64,000 nucleotides of DNA from Gammaproteobacteria bacterium (GCA_021648525.1 JAKISP010000012.1:1-64000); one strand, 5' to 3'. Positions 46,875 to 56,577 are shown, numbered from the stretch's first letter. Translations and numbers: made by a program. The notes: generated by a model from the letters alone, not told the origin.

Positions 46875-47867
46875 ATGAGCAAAATCGAACAAATCTGGTA
46901 TAACGGTGGTATTGGTGTAATTCCATTGCTACCGTTATCCTGGCTCTTTCGCTGCTTGGTCATGGTGAGACGCTGGCTCTATCAACATAATTGGTTAGTG
47001 GTCAATCATTTCTCTGCACCGTTGATTGTTGTCGGTAATATTACGGTGGGTGGTACAGGCAAAACACCTTTTGTTATCTGGTTGGCAAATTTTTTACGTA
47101 ACAAAGGGTATAAGCCTGGGATTGTTTCTCGTGGTTATGGCGGTGCAGCAACTGAATGGCCACAATCAGTAACCGCTACCAGTAGTCCTGTATTAGTTGG
47201 TGATGAGGCGGTGTTGTTGGCGCGTCGCTGTGGCTGTCCGATGGTGATATCACCTAAGCGTTCGGATGCGGTCAATATGCTGTTAAATGAATTTGATTGT
47301 AACATCGTGATTGCTGATGATGGATTACAGCACTATGCAATGGGGCGTGACATCGAAATCGTTATCCTGGATGGGCTGCGGCGATTTGGCAATGGACAGA
47401 TGTTGCCTGCAGGGCCATTACGAGAGCCTGTTTCTCGGTTAAAGCGTGTTGACCTGTGTATCGTGAATGGAGAACCACACTTATCTGGTGAGTATAGAAT
47501 GACTCTGGTACAGAGTTCCCTTTATAATTTACAGGCAGCAGAAACAAGAGAGAGCTTATCCCTGTTTAAGGGAAAAAGAGTCCATGCGGTGGCTGGCATA
47601 GGGAACCCTGAGCGATTTTTCAATCTACTCAGGGATGCGGAGATCAATGTCATACCGCATCCTTTTCCGGATCACCATGTCTACTGTGCTGATGACCTGG
47701 ATTTTGAAGATGATGCTGCTGTCGTGATGACAGAGAAAGATGCCGTCAAATGTGCTTCTTTTGAAAAGCAGAACCGTTGGGTATTGAGTATTGATATGGC
47801 CCCTGAATTAAAAGCAGAAGAAGATTTATCTGTATTGCTAAAAAATATTAATGGTATTAATCGTTAA
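46875..47867 (+). CDS. lpxK: Tetraacyldisaccharide 4'-kinase
   Basis: LpxK phosphorylates the lipid A disaccharide at the 4' position at the inner membrane. The P-loop is GNITVGGTGKTPFVIWLA; the other signatures VSRGYGG, DDGLQHYAMGRD and LPAGPLREP are present. Length 330 is normal. It follows msbA by 31 bases and precedes the Trm112-like gene, as in other genomes where kdsB comes next. Confidence 0.97.
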   Translation: MSKIEQIWYNGGIGVIPLLPLSWLFRCLVMVRRWLYQHNWLVVNHFSAPLIVVGNITVGGTGKTPFVIWLANFLRNKGYKPGIVSRGYGGAATEWPQSVTATSSPVLVGDEAVLLARRCGCPMVISPKRSDAVNMLLNEFDCNIVIADDGLQHYAMGRDIEIVILDGLRRFGNGQMLPAGPLREPVSRLKRVDLCIVNGEPHLSGEYRMTLVQSSLYNLQAAETRESLSLFKGKRVHAVAGIGNPERFFNLLRDAEINVIPHPFPDHHVYCADDLDFEDDAAVVMTEKDAVKCASFEKQNRWVLSIDMAPELKAEEDLSVLLKNINGINR

Positions 47868-47882
47868 GAGGATGAGATTGTA

Positions 47883-48062
47883 ATGGATAAGAAACTACTC
47901 GATATTCTTGCATGCCCACTATGCAAAGGGCCTTTAACGTATAAAGAAGAAGACAATGAATTGATCTGTAAAGTAGACAGGCTGGCTTATCAAGTTCGCG
48001 ATGATATTCCTGTGATGTTGGTCGATAGTGCGAGAGAGTTACCTGCCGACGAAGAAGTTTAA
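47883..48062 (+). CDS. Trm112-family (YcaR-like) protein
   Basis: This 59-residue protein is short but clear: it begins MDKKLLDILACPLCKGPLTY, with a C-x2-C pair at 11 and 14 and a further cysteine at 29, then the family end RLAYQVRDDIPVML. Bacterial Trm112-like proteins of this kind sit between lpxK and kdsB; their function is not settled. Here the 3' end of the gene overlaps, in another frame, the start of the kdsB remnant. Confidence 0.92.
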   Translation: MDKKLLDILACPLCKGPLTYKEEDNELICKVDRLAYQVRDDIPVMLVDSARELPADEEV

Positions 48063-48141
48063 CGGCAAACCGTTATGTTGGATTGACGGTAAAATGCTGA
48101 TTCAGCATGTCTATGAACGTGCGCTTGAAAATGGTGAAATA
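48028..48141 (+). pseudogene. kdsB: Remnant of 3-deoxy-manno-octulosonate cytidylyltransferase gene
   Basis: About 33 codons from 48043 read LPTKKFNGKPLCWIDGKMLI followed by QHVYERALENGE. This matches the KdsB N-terminal segment (LPGKPL...I.GKPMIQHVYERA) that activates KDO for LPS. The first ten or so residues, which carry part of the nucleotide site, are replaced by trm112 sequence in another frame, and everything after about residue 45 is gone; an unrelated antisense gene follows. The remnant sits exactly where kdsB is expected, after lpxK-trm112. A functional kdsB should exist elsewhere if KDO is made. Confidence 0.8.
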
Positions 48142-48147
48142 TCAGCG

Positions 48148-48417
48148 CTACTTAAGCAGCAGTTCGATTGCCATCCCATCAGTGTCCAGACTACCATCGG
48201 TGGTCATTAAAACAGGAAGTGTCATCGTTTGAGGTACTCGACGATGCGCTTCGCCATGTTGATCAGGCTGGATTGAGGTGTGTTCCTCACAGTTCTGCAG
48301 GACAAATGATGGGCCGTCTTCGAGTATCTCAATAATCTCAAATACCACATTCTGAAAGCGTACGCGTTGACCAATCGCACTGCGTAAACTCTCTATGTCT
48401 GATATTAGTAGCGTCAT
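48148..48417 (-). CDS. Hypothetical protein
   Basis: An 89-residue open frame starting MTLLISDIESLRSAIGQRVR and including FQNVVFEIIEILEDGPSFVL, IQPDQHGEAHRRVPQTMTLP. The alternation of beta-like hydrophobics, the strong ILEDGPSFVL turn and an ATG with a plausible upstream GGTTTCTGG region make it look like a real small protein rather than noise. I do not recognise a named family. It lies antisense in the place of the missing kdsB body. An inverted repeat ACAGATA/TATCTGT at 48442-48458 lies just upstream. Confidence 0.6.
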   Translation of the reverse strand: MTLLISDIESLRSAIGQRVRFQNVVFEIIEILEDGPSFVLQNCEEHTSIQPDQHGEAHRRVPQTMTLPVLMTTDGSLDTDGMAIELLLK

Positions 48418-48577
48418 GCCAGAAACCTCACAGGTGGTACTACAGATAGATTATCTGTCGGCACGTAACTGAATAGCCAGGATATATTCTGATTCTATAG
48501 TGTAATATTGTAAAACTCCATAAGTAATCATGGTTTTAATGTGTAGTTTAATTCAATTAATGAGAGGCCAGCAGTAG

Positions 48578-49057
48578 ATGGTTAAAATTTTATTTGTGTG
48601 CCTGGGTAACATCTGTCGTTCACCTACTGCACATGGGGTTTTTGAACGTTTTGTGCAGCAAGCGTCGCTAGCTCAACGAATCGAAATAGATTCTGCTGGC
48701 ACACATGCCTACCATATTGGTGAGCAACCGGATAAGAGGGCGCAGGCCACTGCATTAAATAGAGGGTTTGATCTTAGCTCTCAGCGTGCAAGACGCGTGC
48801 AAAAGACTGACTTTGATTACTATGACTATGTGATTGCCATGGATAATGACAACCTTGCGAATTTACTTGAGATTTGCCCACAGGCGCTGAGTAATAAGGT
48901 TTCGCTTTTTCTCAGTTATTCGAGTGATGTTGATGAGGAAGAGGTGCCTGATCCCTATTATGGTGGTCCTGGAGGTTTTGAGCGAGTACTCGATATGGTG
49001 GAGTCTGCCGCCGAGGGGTTATTAAACGAGATTAAAGAAAAGCATCTGAGTGTTTGA
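48578..49057 (+). CDS. Low-molecular-weight protein tyrosine phosphatase
   Basis: A 159-residue phosphatase with the catalytic P-loop C8-LGNIC-R14-S (FVCLGNICRSPTA) at the N-terminus and the general-acid motif VPDPYYGG near residue 127. Bacterial members act on tyrosine kinases of capsule or exopolysaccharide systems or on other phosphoproteins. In Pseudomonas-like genomes this gene follows kdsB and precedes murB and rne; here both kdsB (decayed) and murB (absent) are missing. Confidence 0.95.
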   Translation: MVKILFVCLGNICRSPTAHGVFERFVQQASLAQRIEIDSAGTHAYHIGEQPDKRAQATALNRGFDLSSQRARRVQKTDFDYYDYVIAMDNDNLANLLEICPQALSNKVSLFLSYSSDVDEEEVPDPYYGGPGGFERVLDMVESAAEGLLNEIKEKHLSV

Positions 49058-49101
49058 TTTCCATTTCAATTCGCTCTGAATGAACCTGGCAATCCTTAAA
49101 T

Positions 49102-49139
49102 AAAAAAGGCCACGACATAACCCAGGTCGTGGCCTTTAT
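49102..49139. terminator. Terminator between ptp gene and rne
   Basis: AAAGGCCACGAC at 49105-49116 pairs perfectly with GTCGTGGCCTTT at 49126-49137. Read on the minus strand, the stem is followed by a run of T, so it mainly ends rne; it may also stop the phosphatase transcript. Confidence 0.85.
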
Positions 49140-49161
49140 CCTGCTATATATTCAACGTTAA

Positions 49162-51846
49162 CTAGTCGTTAGCGCCTCCAGTAGGGGGTGTCGCTGGTTT
49201 GTTACTGACTGCCTGAGCTGCTGCCTTTTTAGTTTCTATCTGAACCAGTGCCGGTTTTGATGTAGCTGGCGTACTATCTGGTTTAGCCGCGACAGGCTTC
49301 GGAGCCGTTGGCACATTTTTGCCTGGCGCAGGCATCGGTTTATTCACTATCACAGGCTTTTTCTCTTCCTGTTTTACTTGCGGTGCAGGTGCCGCAGATT
49401 TAGGTGAAGATGTCGCCTGTGGCTTATCAACAGCCGGTTTTTCTGCAGGCTTTGAGGCCCATCGTTCCGTTGGCGCTTTAGGCGGCTGAGCGACCTTCTT
49501 TGATACGATATTTTGTGTATTATTTGATGCATCATTAGCTGGACTCGAAGGTTGAGCAACTTCGGTTTTCTTTGTATCTGTATTTCTGGTGCTCATATCA
49601 TCTGTTTGCACCTTTGGTACTGGCTGCTCAGGTTCTGAACTTTCCTGCAGCTTCGCGACTGGCCTGGCTTCAGCGGACGGTGCTTTGGCAGCTGACTGAT
49701 CAGTACTTGCTTGCTGGGGTCTGTTATTACTAGCCGCCGGGGCAGCAGCATCAGCTGATGCTACTGCATCTTCTGTTAATGTGGTGTTATCTCCATTTTG
49801 TCGATTGTTATCGCGGTTGCGATTACGGCGACCACCACGACGACGACGTGGACGAGTACTCTTAGGAGCATCAGTACCATTATCATTATCGGCAGGCTTA
49901 CCAGGTGTGGCTGAGGTGGCTGAGGACGTAGCGACTGTTGTGCTATTTTGATCGACAGTTACTTCGGCATTGCCTTTATCCTGACTGTTATTATTGCGAC
50001 GCCTGCCACCGCGCCTGGCGCTATTTTCACGATTGCCGTTACGTGATGATGTCGATTTTTCACCACGCTGAGATCGTCCTCGTCCACCAGAGTTTGAGCG
50101 TGAAGCGCGTCCTCCAGGTGGCGTTTTGGTGATCTTAATTTCAGTGGTTGTCTCTTCTTTGTCGCCGCTAAAGAGCGTGCTCCAGAGGCGCTTGATAAAA
50201 CCATCTTCACCCGGCGCTTCGGTTGTATTACGAGTCGGTACTGGAGTCCCTGGCACAACTCCTTTGACCGCTGGCTGTTCGGCTTCCACCTGAGGGGCAG
50301 CTGACATGATGGTCTCTTTCTTTTCTTCAACTTCAGTGGCGAGTTCATAGCTATTCTTCGCGCCATTGGGTAGCTCGTCCGCACGTTGGCGTTGAACCGT
50401 GTAGTTTGGAATTTCCAGTGATGAGTTGGCAATTAAAAGAATGCGCACATTCTGGCGCTTCTCGATCGCAGAGACAATTTCACGTTTTTCATTCAGCAGG
50501 TAAGTCGCCACATCAACCGGTAATTGCGCGATGATCTGAGCCGTCTGCTCTTTCATCGCATCTTCTTCGATGATGCGCAAAATAGAGAGCGATAGTGATT
50601 CAACACTACGAATCGAGCCAAGGCCACTACAGCGAGGGCAGGTGTGCTGGCTAGATTCACCCAGCGAAGGACGCAGGCGTTGGCGTGACATTTCAAGCAG
50701 ACCAAAGCGAGAAATACGCCCCACCTGGATCCGCGCCCGGTCTTTTTTGAGCGCTTCACGAATGCGATTTTCAACTTCACGTTGATTACGGCTAGGGGTC
50801 ATGTCGATGAAATCGATGACCACCAGTCCGCCCATGTCACGCAGGCGTAGTTGACGTGCAATTTCGTCTGCCGCTTCAAGGTTGGTCGAAAGGGCAGTCT
50901 CTTCAATATCACTGCCTTTCGTGGCACGACTTGAGTTGATGTCGATAGAAACCAGTGCTTCGGTTGGATCGATCACGATCGAACCACCCGATGGCAAGCG
51001 CAGTTCATGCTGGAATGCCGCTTCAATCTGGCTTTCAATTTGATAGCGAGTGAAGAGCGGCACCGCATCTTCGTAACGTTTAATTTTATTCAGGTTATGT
51101 GGCATTACCTGCTGCATAAATTCACGCGCGTTATTAAAAACGTCTCCATCATCGATTAAGATCTCACCGATGTCCGGGCGTAGATAGTCGCGAATGGCGC
51201 GAATAATGATATTACTTTCCTGGTAGATAAGAAATGGGGCTGACTTTTCTGGTATCGCGGTTTCGATCGCTTCCCATACACGGGCCAGATAGTCCATATC
51301 CCATTGTAGCTCTTCATCGCTCTTGCCAACGCCTGCGGTGCGGACGATCATTCCCATGCCATCTGGAATGGTGAGTGAGTCGAGTACTGCGCGCAGTTCA
51401 GCGCGATCTTCACCTTCTATCCGACGAGAGATACCGCCTGCACGCGGGTTGTTTGGCATCAGCACCAAGTAGCGCCCAGCAAGGCTAATGAAGGTGGTAA
51501 GTGCTGCGCCCTTGGTGCCGCGTTCTTCTTTAGCAATCTGGATCAGGATTTCCTGGCCTTCTCTCAGGACATCCTTGATTTCAAAGCGCTTGCCTTCAGG
51601 CGGTTGTCTGCAGAAAACTGATGGGGCAACTTCTTTGAGTGGCAGGAAGCCGTGACGATCAGCGCCGTAATCGACAAACGCAGCTTCAAGACTAGGTTCG
51701 ACGCGGGTGATTTTCCCTTTGTATATATTCGATTTTTTCTGCTCTCTTGATGGTGTTTCAATATCAAGATCATATAGACGTTGACCGTCTACGAGGGCGA
51801 CACGCAACTCTTCAGGCTGAGTCGCGTTAATCAACATTCTTTTCAT
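49162..51846 (-). CDS. rne: Ribonuclease E
   Basis: RNase E starts mRNA decay and processes rRNA and tRNA precursors, and scaffolds the degradosome. The 894-residue product has the S1 RNA-binding domain ([28 protein letters not shown], shown here as its recognisable stretch, residues 40-70), the catalytic region with [20 protein letters not shown] and [11 protein letters not shown], and the zinc link CPRCSGLG. From about residue 520 it becomes low-complexity, rich in Arg/Asn then Pro/Ala/Lys, as expected for a degradosome scaffold. It is divergent from rluC, with a long 5' untranslated region. Confidence 0.97.
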   Translation of the reverse strand: MKRMLINATQPEELRVALVDGQRLYDLDIETPSREQKKSNIYKGKITRVEPSLEAAFVDYGADRHGFLPLKEVAPSVFCRQPPEGKRFEIKDVLREGQEILIQIAKEERGTKGAALTTFISLAGRYLVLMPNNPRAGGISRRIEGEDRAELRAVLDSLTIPDGMGMIVRTAGVGKSDEELQWDMDYLARVWEAIETAIPEKSAPFLIYQESNIIIRAIRDYLRPDIGEILIDDGDVFNNAREFMQQVMPHNLNKIKRYEDAVPLFTRYQIESQIEAAFQHELRLPSGGSIVIDPTEALVSIDINSSRATKGSDIEETALSTNLEAADEIARQLRLRDMGGLVVIDFIDMTPSRNQREVENRIREALKKDRARIQVGRISRFGLLEMSRQRLRPSLGESSQHTCPRCSGLGSIRSVESLSLSILRIIEEDAMKEQTAQIIAQLPVDVATYLLNEKREIVSAIEKRQNVRILLIANSSLEIPNYTVQRQRADELPNGAKNSYELATEVEEKKETIMSAAPQVEAEQPAVKGVVPGTPVPTRNTTEAPGEDGFIKRLWSTLFSGDKEETTTEIKITKTPPGGRASRSNSGGRGRSQRGEKSTSSRNGNRENSARRGGRRRNNNSQDKGNAEVTVDQNSTTVATSSATSATPGKPADNDNGTDAPKSTRPRRRRGGRRNRNRDNNRQNGDNTTLTEDAVASADAAAPAASNNRPQQASTDQSAAKAPSAEARPVAKLQESSEPEQPVPKVQTDDMSTRNTDTKKTEVAQPSSPANDASNNTQNIVSKKVAQPPKAPTERWASKPAEKPAVDKPQATSSPKSAAPAPQVKQEEKKPVIVNKPMPAPGKNVPTAPKPVAAKPDSTPATSKPALVQIETKKAAAQAVSNKPATPPTGGAND

Positions 51847-52371
51847 TTTTTAACAATCCCTATGGCGCCCACGCATTGCCATCAATTCGGAGATTGCCGA
51901 ACGTTTATCTCTGTTTGGTTGAGCGGAGTTTTCACTTCGCTGTTCAACGTTACCTGAGCATAATTACATGCTTCTCGGCGATGTTCAGTTCGGCTCTCAC
52001 CATGCAATACCGCATGGGGGCATATCTATAAAACAGCACTCGTAAATTAGGGTCGAGCTACCAATTACCCTTGCCCTCACGGTTGAAGGCTCAATATTGC
52101 GTTTCGTTTCAGTCTGACTTCTTGTCTGCTTCGGCTCCGCTATCTTCCCGTTTGTCTGGGAGGGGAGTCGAGCAGCACTGCTTCGTGTAGAGCAATGCAG
52201 TCAGGCTAGTTTCGCGCCATATTGTGTAAAAAATATTTGTCATCCGAACGTAAAGTTTGGACAATCGCTGTATCTCATGCCTTAAGGCAGGATACCATCC
52301 GCCCAATATATCAAGAATTTCGGGTAGTATCAAACCTGTGAGTTGAGTTATTTTATTGATATTACAGGAGA
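51847..52371. promoter_or_regulatory. Long untranslated region between rne and rluC
   Basis: The 525-base gap has no supported gene. In relatives rne has a structured 5' untranslated region of several hundred bases used for autoregulation by RNase E, and most of this gap on the minus strand is likely that leader. Pairable segments include CATGC/GCATG around 52001-52016 and GTTGAGCG with CGCTGTTCAAC at 51917-51947. AGGAG at 52366-52370 directly precedes the rluC ATG. Confidence 0.55.
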
Positions 52372-53346
52372 ATGATTGAGTTGAGCGACAATACGACACA
52401 CCATTCGGTGCGGCTGCTGACAATTGATAGCGGCAATGCCGGGCAGCGGATTGATAATTTCCTGCTGACAACCCTTAAGGGGGTGCCCAGGAGCCTGGTT
52501 TATCGCTTACTGCGTACCGGGCAAGTGCGCGTAAATAAAGGTAGAATTAAGCAGACATATCGGCTTCAACTTAATGATATTGTAAGGGTTCCACCCGTAT
52601 CTGTGCCATCTGAGGGTGTGCAGGAGGCACCGTCAAAAGGCCTTTGTCATGCGATTGCAGAGTCGATCATTTTCGAAGACGATAATCTCATTATCATCGA
52701 TAAACCATCCGGTATTGCCGTTCATGGTGGCAGTGGGATCGCCAATGGCGTGATCGAAATAATGAGGGTCATTCGCCCCGAAGAAAAGGATCTTGAACTA
52801 GTCCATCGCCTTGATCGACAGACCTCGGGTTGCCTGTTACTGGCAAAAAACCGTCCGGTACTGCTCGAGCTGCACGAACTTTTGCGTGAAAACCTGATTG
52901 ATAAGCGCTATTTTGCGCTCGTTCAGGGCTATTGGCAGGACGATGAGAGCACCGTTAATTTTCCACTATTAAAAGAGCGAGCGGAATCTGGGCTGCGTAC
53001 GGTGAAGGTGAGCAAGGATGGCCAGGCCTCAACGACTCAATTTTCAGTAAAGCGCCATTTTGACCATCGGATGACCTTGCTGGAGGCAAAACCACTGACG
53101 GGGCGCATGCACCAAATTCGTGTACATGCCGCTCATTCAGGGCACCCGATCCTGGGCGATGAGGTTTACGGGAAACGCATCCTGAACCGTGAACTCAAAA
53201 AACAGGGTTTAAAGCGCCTGTTTCTGCACGCCCATACGCTCAACTTTATGTTACCGAGTACCATGAAAAAGATATCGGTCTCAGCACCACTCAGCCCAGC
53301 GCTTGAACAATTTCTGAACTCACTGGAAAAACGGGACACACCATGA
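52372..53346 (+). CDS. rluC: 23S rRNA pseudouridine synthase RluC
   Basis: RluC modifies uridines 955, 2504 and 2580 of 23S rRNA in E. coli. An N-terminal S4 RNA-binding domain (IDNFLLTTLKGVPRSLVYRL) precedes the synthase domain with the catalytic aspartate in VHRLDRQTSGCLLLAKN and the LTGRMHQIRVH motif. Length 324. It is divergent from rne, a conserved pair, and its stop overlaps the next ATG in ATGA. Confidence 0.96.
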   Translation: MIELSDNTTHHSVRLLTIDSGNAGQRIDNFLLTTLKGVPRSLVYRLLRTGQVRVNKGRIKQTYRLQLNDIVRVPPVSVPSEGVQEAPSKGLCHAIAESIIFEDDNLIIIDKPSGIAVHGGSGIANGVIEIMRVIRPEEKDLELVHRLDRQTSGCLLLAKNRPVLLELHELLRENLIDKRYFALVQGYWQDDESTVNFPLLKERAESGLRTVKVSKDGQASTTQFSVKRHFDHRMTLLEAKPLTGRMHQIRVHAAHSGHPILGDEVYGKRILNRELKKQGLKRLFLHAHTLNFMLPSTMKKISVSAPLSPALEQFLNSLEKRDTP

Positions 53347-53999
53347 ACAATAGATTCAAACTCATCGTTTTCGACTGGGATGGCACATTAATGGATTCTG
53401 AGGCCCAGATAACTCAGTCGCTCTCCAACGTGATTGCTGAATTGGCGTTGGCAGAGCGGAGTAACCATGATCTACGTAATGTTATTGGATTGGGCTTACC
53501 CGAGGCAATTCGTCGGCTTTATCCAAATGAGGGTGAGACAACCGTTGCTAAATTTGTGGATCGTTACCGCCATCACTTTTTAGTGGGCAATCAAAACCGC
53601 TCGGTACTGTTTAATGGCGCGATGGAGGTGATCAAGCACCTGCATGCTGATGACTATCTGCTCGCGGTTGCTACCGGCAAAAGTCGACGCGGATTAGACC
53701 GGTCGATTGCGGAGACCCGTTCTGGCGATTATTTCCACATCACGCGCTGTGCCGACGAAACACACTCCAAACCACATCCTCAAATGTTACTTGAGATTAT
53801 GACAGTGCTGGGCGTTTCACCAGAAGAAACAGTGATGGTTGGCGATACCGAGTATGATCTACAGATGGCAGCTGAGGCTGGCACGGCATCACTGGGTGTC
53901 ACTTACGGGGTACATGCGGTGGAACGCTTGCAGGCACATAAGCCACTTGCGTGCCTCGATAATATTTCAGAAGTAGGCGAACTACTGTATAAAGATTGA
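53343..53999 (+). CDS. HAD-IA family hydrolase
   Basis: A 218-residue HAD phosphatase resembling phosphoglycolate phosphatases. Motif I is FDWDGTLMDSE, motif II lies in AVATGKSRRGLD, and motif III/IV is SKPHPQM followed by MVGDTEYDLQMA. The ATG overlaps the rluC stop by four bases. The rluC-HAD-sppA order is usual in gammaproteobacteria; the true substrate is not known. Confidence 0.94.
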   Translation: MNNRFKLIVFDWDGTLMDSEAQITQSLSNVIAELALAERSNHDLRNVIGLGLPEAIRRLYPNEGETTVAKFVDRYRHHFLVGNQNRSVLFNGAMEVIKHLHADDYLLAVATGKSRRGLDRSIAETRSGDYFHITRCADETHSKPHPQMLLEIMTVLGVSPEETVMVGDTEYDLQMAAEAGTASLGVTYGVHAVERLQAHKPLACLDNISEVGELLYKD

Positions 54000-54104
54000 A
54001 TTAATGTGGGCAAAGCGTGCGCCGATAAGCAAATTAATGCATCGGCAGCCCGCTGCTTGAGTTAAAAAAATAACCACTCCCCAGGGAAAAGTACGGATAC
54101 CAAC

Positions 54105-55133
54105 ATGTCAGACGAGATTAAAAACGACACCATTTCACCTACACCAAAAGAAAAGGATCCCTGGATGGGCGAGAAGAAAGCATCACCTGAAAGTGGCGAA
54201 AACAAAGAAGAGTGGCAGCGTGACGTAATGGAGAAGCTGGTTTTTAGCGCCTACAAAGAGCAAAAAAGCACCCGACGCTGGGGGATCTTCTTTAAATCAC
54301 TGATGTTCGCCTATCTTGCAGCGATATTTTTTATGGTCTATATGAAAAATGACCTGAGTGATGCACCGAACAAGCAGCATAAGCATACCGCGTTAATTGA
54401 AATACGCGGCACGATTGCCGCTGATGCTGAAGCCAATGCTGATAGCATCGTTTCGGCACTGCGTGACGCCTTTAAAAATAAGAACTCTGCGGCGGTTATT
54501 CTTCGCATCAATAGCCCGGGAGGAAGCCCAGTTCAGGCCGGTTATATTAATGATGAAATAAAGCGTCTGCGTGACAAACACCCGGATAAACCTGTCTATG
54601 CTGTGATCACTGATATGTGCGCCTCTGGTGGTTATTACATCGCCGCTGCTGCAGATGAAATCTATGCCGACAAAGCGAGCATCGTCGGTTCAATCGGTGT
54701 GATCATGAACGGCTTTGGATTTGTCGATGCAATGGATAAACTCGGTATCGAACGCCGCATGATGACGGCCGGGGAAAACAAAGGTTTCATGGATCCATTC
54801 TCGCCACTTAAAGAAGATGATACCCAGCATATTAAATCGTTACTGGGCTCAATCCATCAGCAGTTCATTGATGTTGTCAAAGAAGGGCGTGGTGGGCGAC
54901 TATCAGATGACCCTGCAATTTTCAGTGGTCTGGTCTGGACTGGGGAACAGGCAATCGACGTAGGGCTGGTTGATGCACTGGGTAGCAGCAGTTACGTTGC
55001 ACGAGAAGTGATCGGTGCTGAAAAGATTGTCGATTACACCTATAACCAACCGGTGCTTGAGCGTTTTGTAGAGCGCTTTGGTGCTTCCATCGCGAGTGGC
55101 GTTACTTCAACGATGGATAATATCTGGCGTTAA
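54105..55133 (+). CDS. sppA: Signal peptide peptidase SppA, S49 family
   Basis: This inner-membrane serine protease degrades cleaved signal peptides. The 342-residue single-domain (short) form has a membrane span at about 66-84 (FKSLMFAYLAAIFFMVYM) and the Ser/Lys dyad region: CASGGYYIAAAADEIYA supplies the serine and SIGVIMNGFGF lies near it. The start has an acidic/lysine-rich cytoplasmic tail. It follows the HAD gene after 105 bases. Confidence 0.94.
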   Translation: MSDEIKNDTISPTPKEKDPWMGEKKASPESGENKEEWQRDVMEKLVFSAYKEQKSTRRWGIFFKSLMFAYLAAIFFMVYMKNDLSDAPNKQHKHTALIEIRGTIAADAEANADSIVSALRDAFKNKNSAAVILRINSPGGSPVQAGYINDEIKRLRDKHPDKPVYAVITDMCASGGYYIAAAADEIYADKASIVGSIGVIMNGFGFVDAMDKLGIERRMMTAGENKGFMDPFSPLKEDDTQHIKSLLGSIHQQFIDVVKEGRGGRLSDDPAIFSGLVWTGEQAIDVGLVDALGSSSYVAREVIGAEKIVDYTYNQPVLERFVERFGASIASGVTSTMDNIWR

Positions 55134-55158
55134 AATAAGGCGGCTAAAAGAAGATATT

Positions 55159-55329
55159 ATGAAGCCAGACCCTACAACAGAAGAAGGCAAAGAAGAGGTT
55201 AAAAGAATTTTCGAGAAGCGAAAACTTGAAGCCGAAGATGTTAGAAAGCGATCCGAGCAAGGTATTGAAGAAGAACCTTCAGGAAAGCTTACTAATTCTT
55301 CTGAAATAGATATTCACAGGGACAGATGA
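55159..55329 (+). CDS. Small charged hypothetical protein
   Basis: A 56-residue frame from the ATG at 55159 (MKPDPTTEEGKEEVKRIFEK), very rich in Glu and Lys, with one predicted helix and a disordered end. AAAAGAAG precedes the ATG. It begins 26 bases after sppA and may be a late member of its transcript. No family is recognised; coding status is moderately likely from its composition. Confidence 0.5.
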   Translation: MKPDPTTEEGKEEVKRIFEKRKLEAEDVRKRSEQGIEEEPSGKLTNSSEIDIHRDR

Positions 55330-55354
55330 TGAAAAACATGCCCTCGAAGAAGTA

Positions 55355-56089
55355 ATGAATACAAGAGCAATATTGTTCGTTTTAATGATGTCGTATTCAG
55401 CGATTTCAATATCAGCAGAGTGCGTGGTGCTACTTCATGGGCTGGCGAGAACATCGAGTTCAATGAACGAGATGGCGCAACGGTTAATGGAAGAAGGCTA
55501 CCACGTAGTGAATGTTGACTATCCTTCACGGAAAAAGGAAATAGTGCCGCTTTCAGAAATTGCAGTGGGTGGTGGTTTAGCGCTGTGTAGTGAAAATAAT
55601 TCGAGTCCAGTCAATTTTGTGACTCATTCGCTAGGGGGTATTTTAGTTCGTCAGTTCTATAAAAATCATCCTCCCGGAAATGTCAAAAGAGTCGTCATGC
55701 TCGGTCCACCAAACAATGGTAGTGAGGTTGTGGATAATATAAAAAATATACCGGGGTATGAATTATTGAATGGCCCGGCGGGTATGCAGCTAGGTACGGG
55801 AGAAGCGGATGTTCCCAAAAGCCTTGGTGCCGTAAATTTTGAACTAGGGGTAATTGCGGGTACGCAGTCTATCAATCTAATATTGTCCATATTTCTGCCC
55901 AACCCGGATGATGGTAAGGTTTCAGTAGAAAGTGCAAAAGTTGAAGGTATGTGTGGTTTTGTCGCACTACCTGTCACTCACCCCTTTCTGATGAAAAATG
56001 ATCTCGTGATCAACGAGGTAGTTTACTTTCTGTCTGAAGGGGTGTTTAAAAATAAGAGCGCTAAAAATTACTGCAGTGATAGTGCATAA
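55355..56089 (+). CDS. Exported alpha/beta hydrolase (lipase/esterase-like)
   Basis: A 244-residue protein with a signal peptide (ILFVLMMSYSAISISAE) and an alpha/beta hydrolase fold. The oxyanion motif VVLLHGLARTSSSM and the nucleophile elbow THSLGGILVR (a G-replaced variant of GxSxG) resemble triacylglycerol lipase or PGAP1-like esterases; the late His in THPFL may complete the triad. Substrate unknown. It lies in an accessory-looking segment between sppA and an IS remnant. Confidence 0.85.
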   Translation: MNTRAILFVLMMSYSAISISAECVVLLHGLARTSSSMNEMAQRLMEEGYHVVNVDYPSRKKEIVPLSEIAVGGGLALCSENNSSPVNFVTHSLGGILVRQFYKNHPPGNVKRVVMLGPPNNGSEVVDNIKNIPGYELLNGPAGMQLGTGEADVPKSLGAVNFELGVIAGTQSINLILSIFLPNPDDGKVSVESAKVEGMCGFVALPVTHPFLMKNDLVINEVVYFLSEGVFKNKSAKNYCSDSA

Positions 56090-56142
56090 AATAGAGATAG
56101 AGAGAGTCGTAGCTTGCCATTTGCCAGGAGCGGATAACTATC

Positions 56143-56487
56143 ATGAGTGATCAAAATTTTTACATCTATAAAGCCGTCATTACCTCAGTCTATGATGGTG
56201 ATACGGTTACCGCCGACATTGACCTCGGACTTAAGACCTGGGTTAAAGGTGAAAAGCTGCGCCTTAATCGCATCAATACCCCCGAAGTACGCGGTGCTGA
56301 GCGAACCCAGGGATTAATATCAAGAGACTGGCTGAGAGAGCGCATTCTGGATAAAGAAGTGGTCGTTCAGACAAGCAAGGATAAAAAAGGAAAGTATGGC
56401 CGTTATCTCGCTGAAATAATACTCGATCACATCAATATCAACGATCAGCTTGTTGAAGAAGGTCTAGCGGAATACAAAGTGTATTGA
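56143..56487 (+). CDS. Thermonuclease-family (SNase-like) protein
   Basis: A 114-residue staphylococcal-nuclease-fold protein. The core VYDGDTVTADIDLGLKTW, then RLNRINTPEVRG and KYGRYLAEIIL supply the calcium and catalytic residues in the usual order (D in DGDT, R in LNRI, E in TPE, R in GRYL). No signal peptide is present, so it would act in the cytoplasm, unusual for an active nuclease; it may be phage- or plasmid-derived. Confidence 0.88.
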   Translation: MSDQNFYIYKAVITSVYDGDTVTADIDLGLKTWVKGEKLRLNRINTPEVRGAERTQGLISRDWLRERILDKEVVVQTSKDKKGKYGRYLAEIILDHININDQLVEEGLAEYKVY

Positions 56488-56577
56488 GTAGAAAGGAGGG
56501 CACCGGGATGCGATGCAATAGCTTTTTTGAGATAACGACCTAGTCTAAATCACCCTGCTACCATCCCAGTGACTTCG

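Noticed and set aside
49959-50432. 157-codon minus-strand frame inside rne
   Set aside because: It is a shifted reading of the low-complexity, basic region of rne and has no ribosome site of its own.
52109-52471. 120-codon frame across the rne-rluC gap
   Set aside because: It overlaps the start of rluC antisense and lacks any recognisable pattern; the gap is better explained as rne leader.
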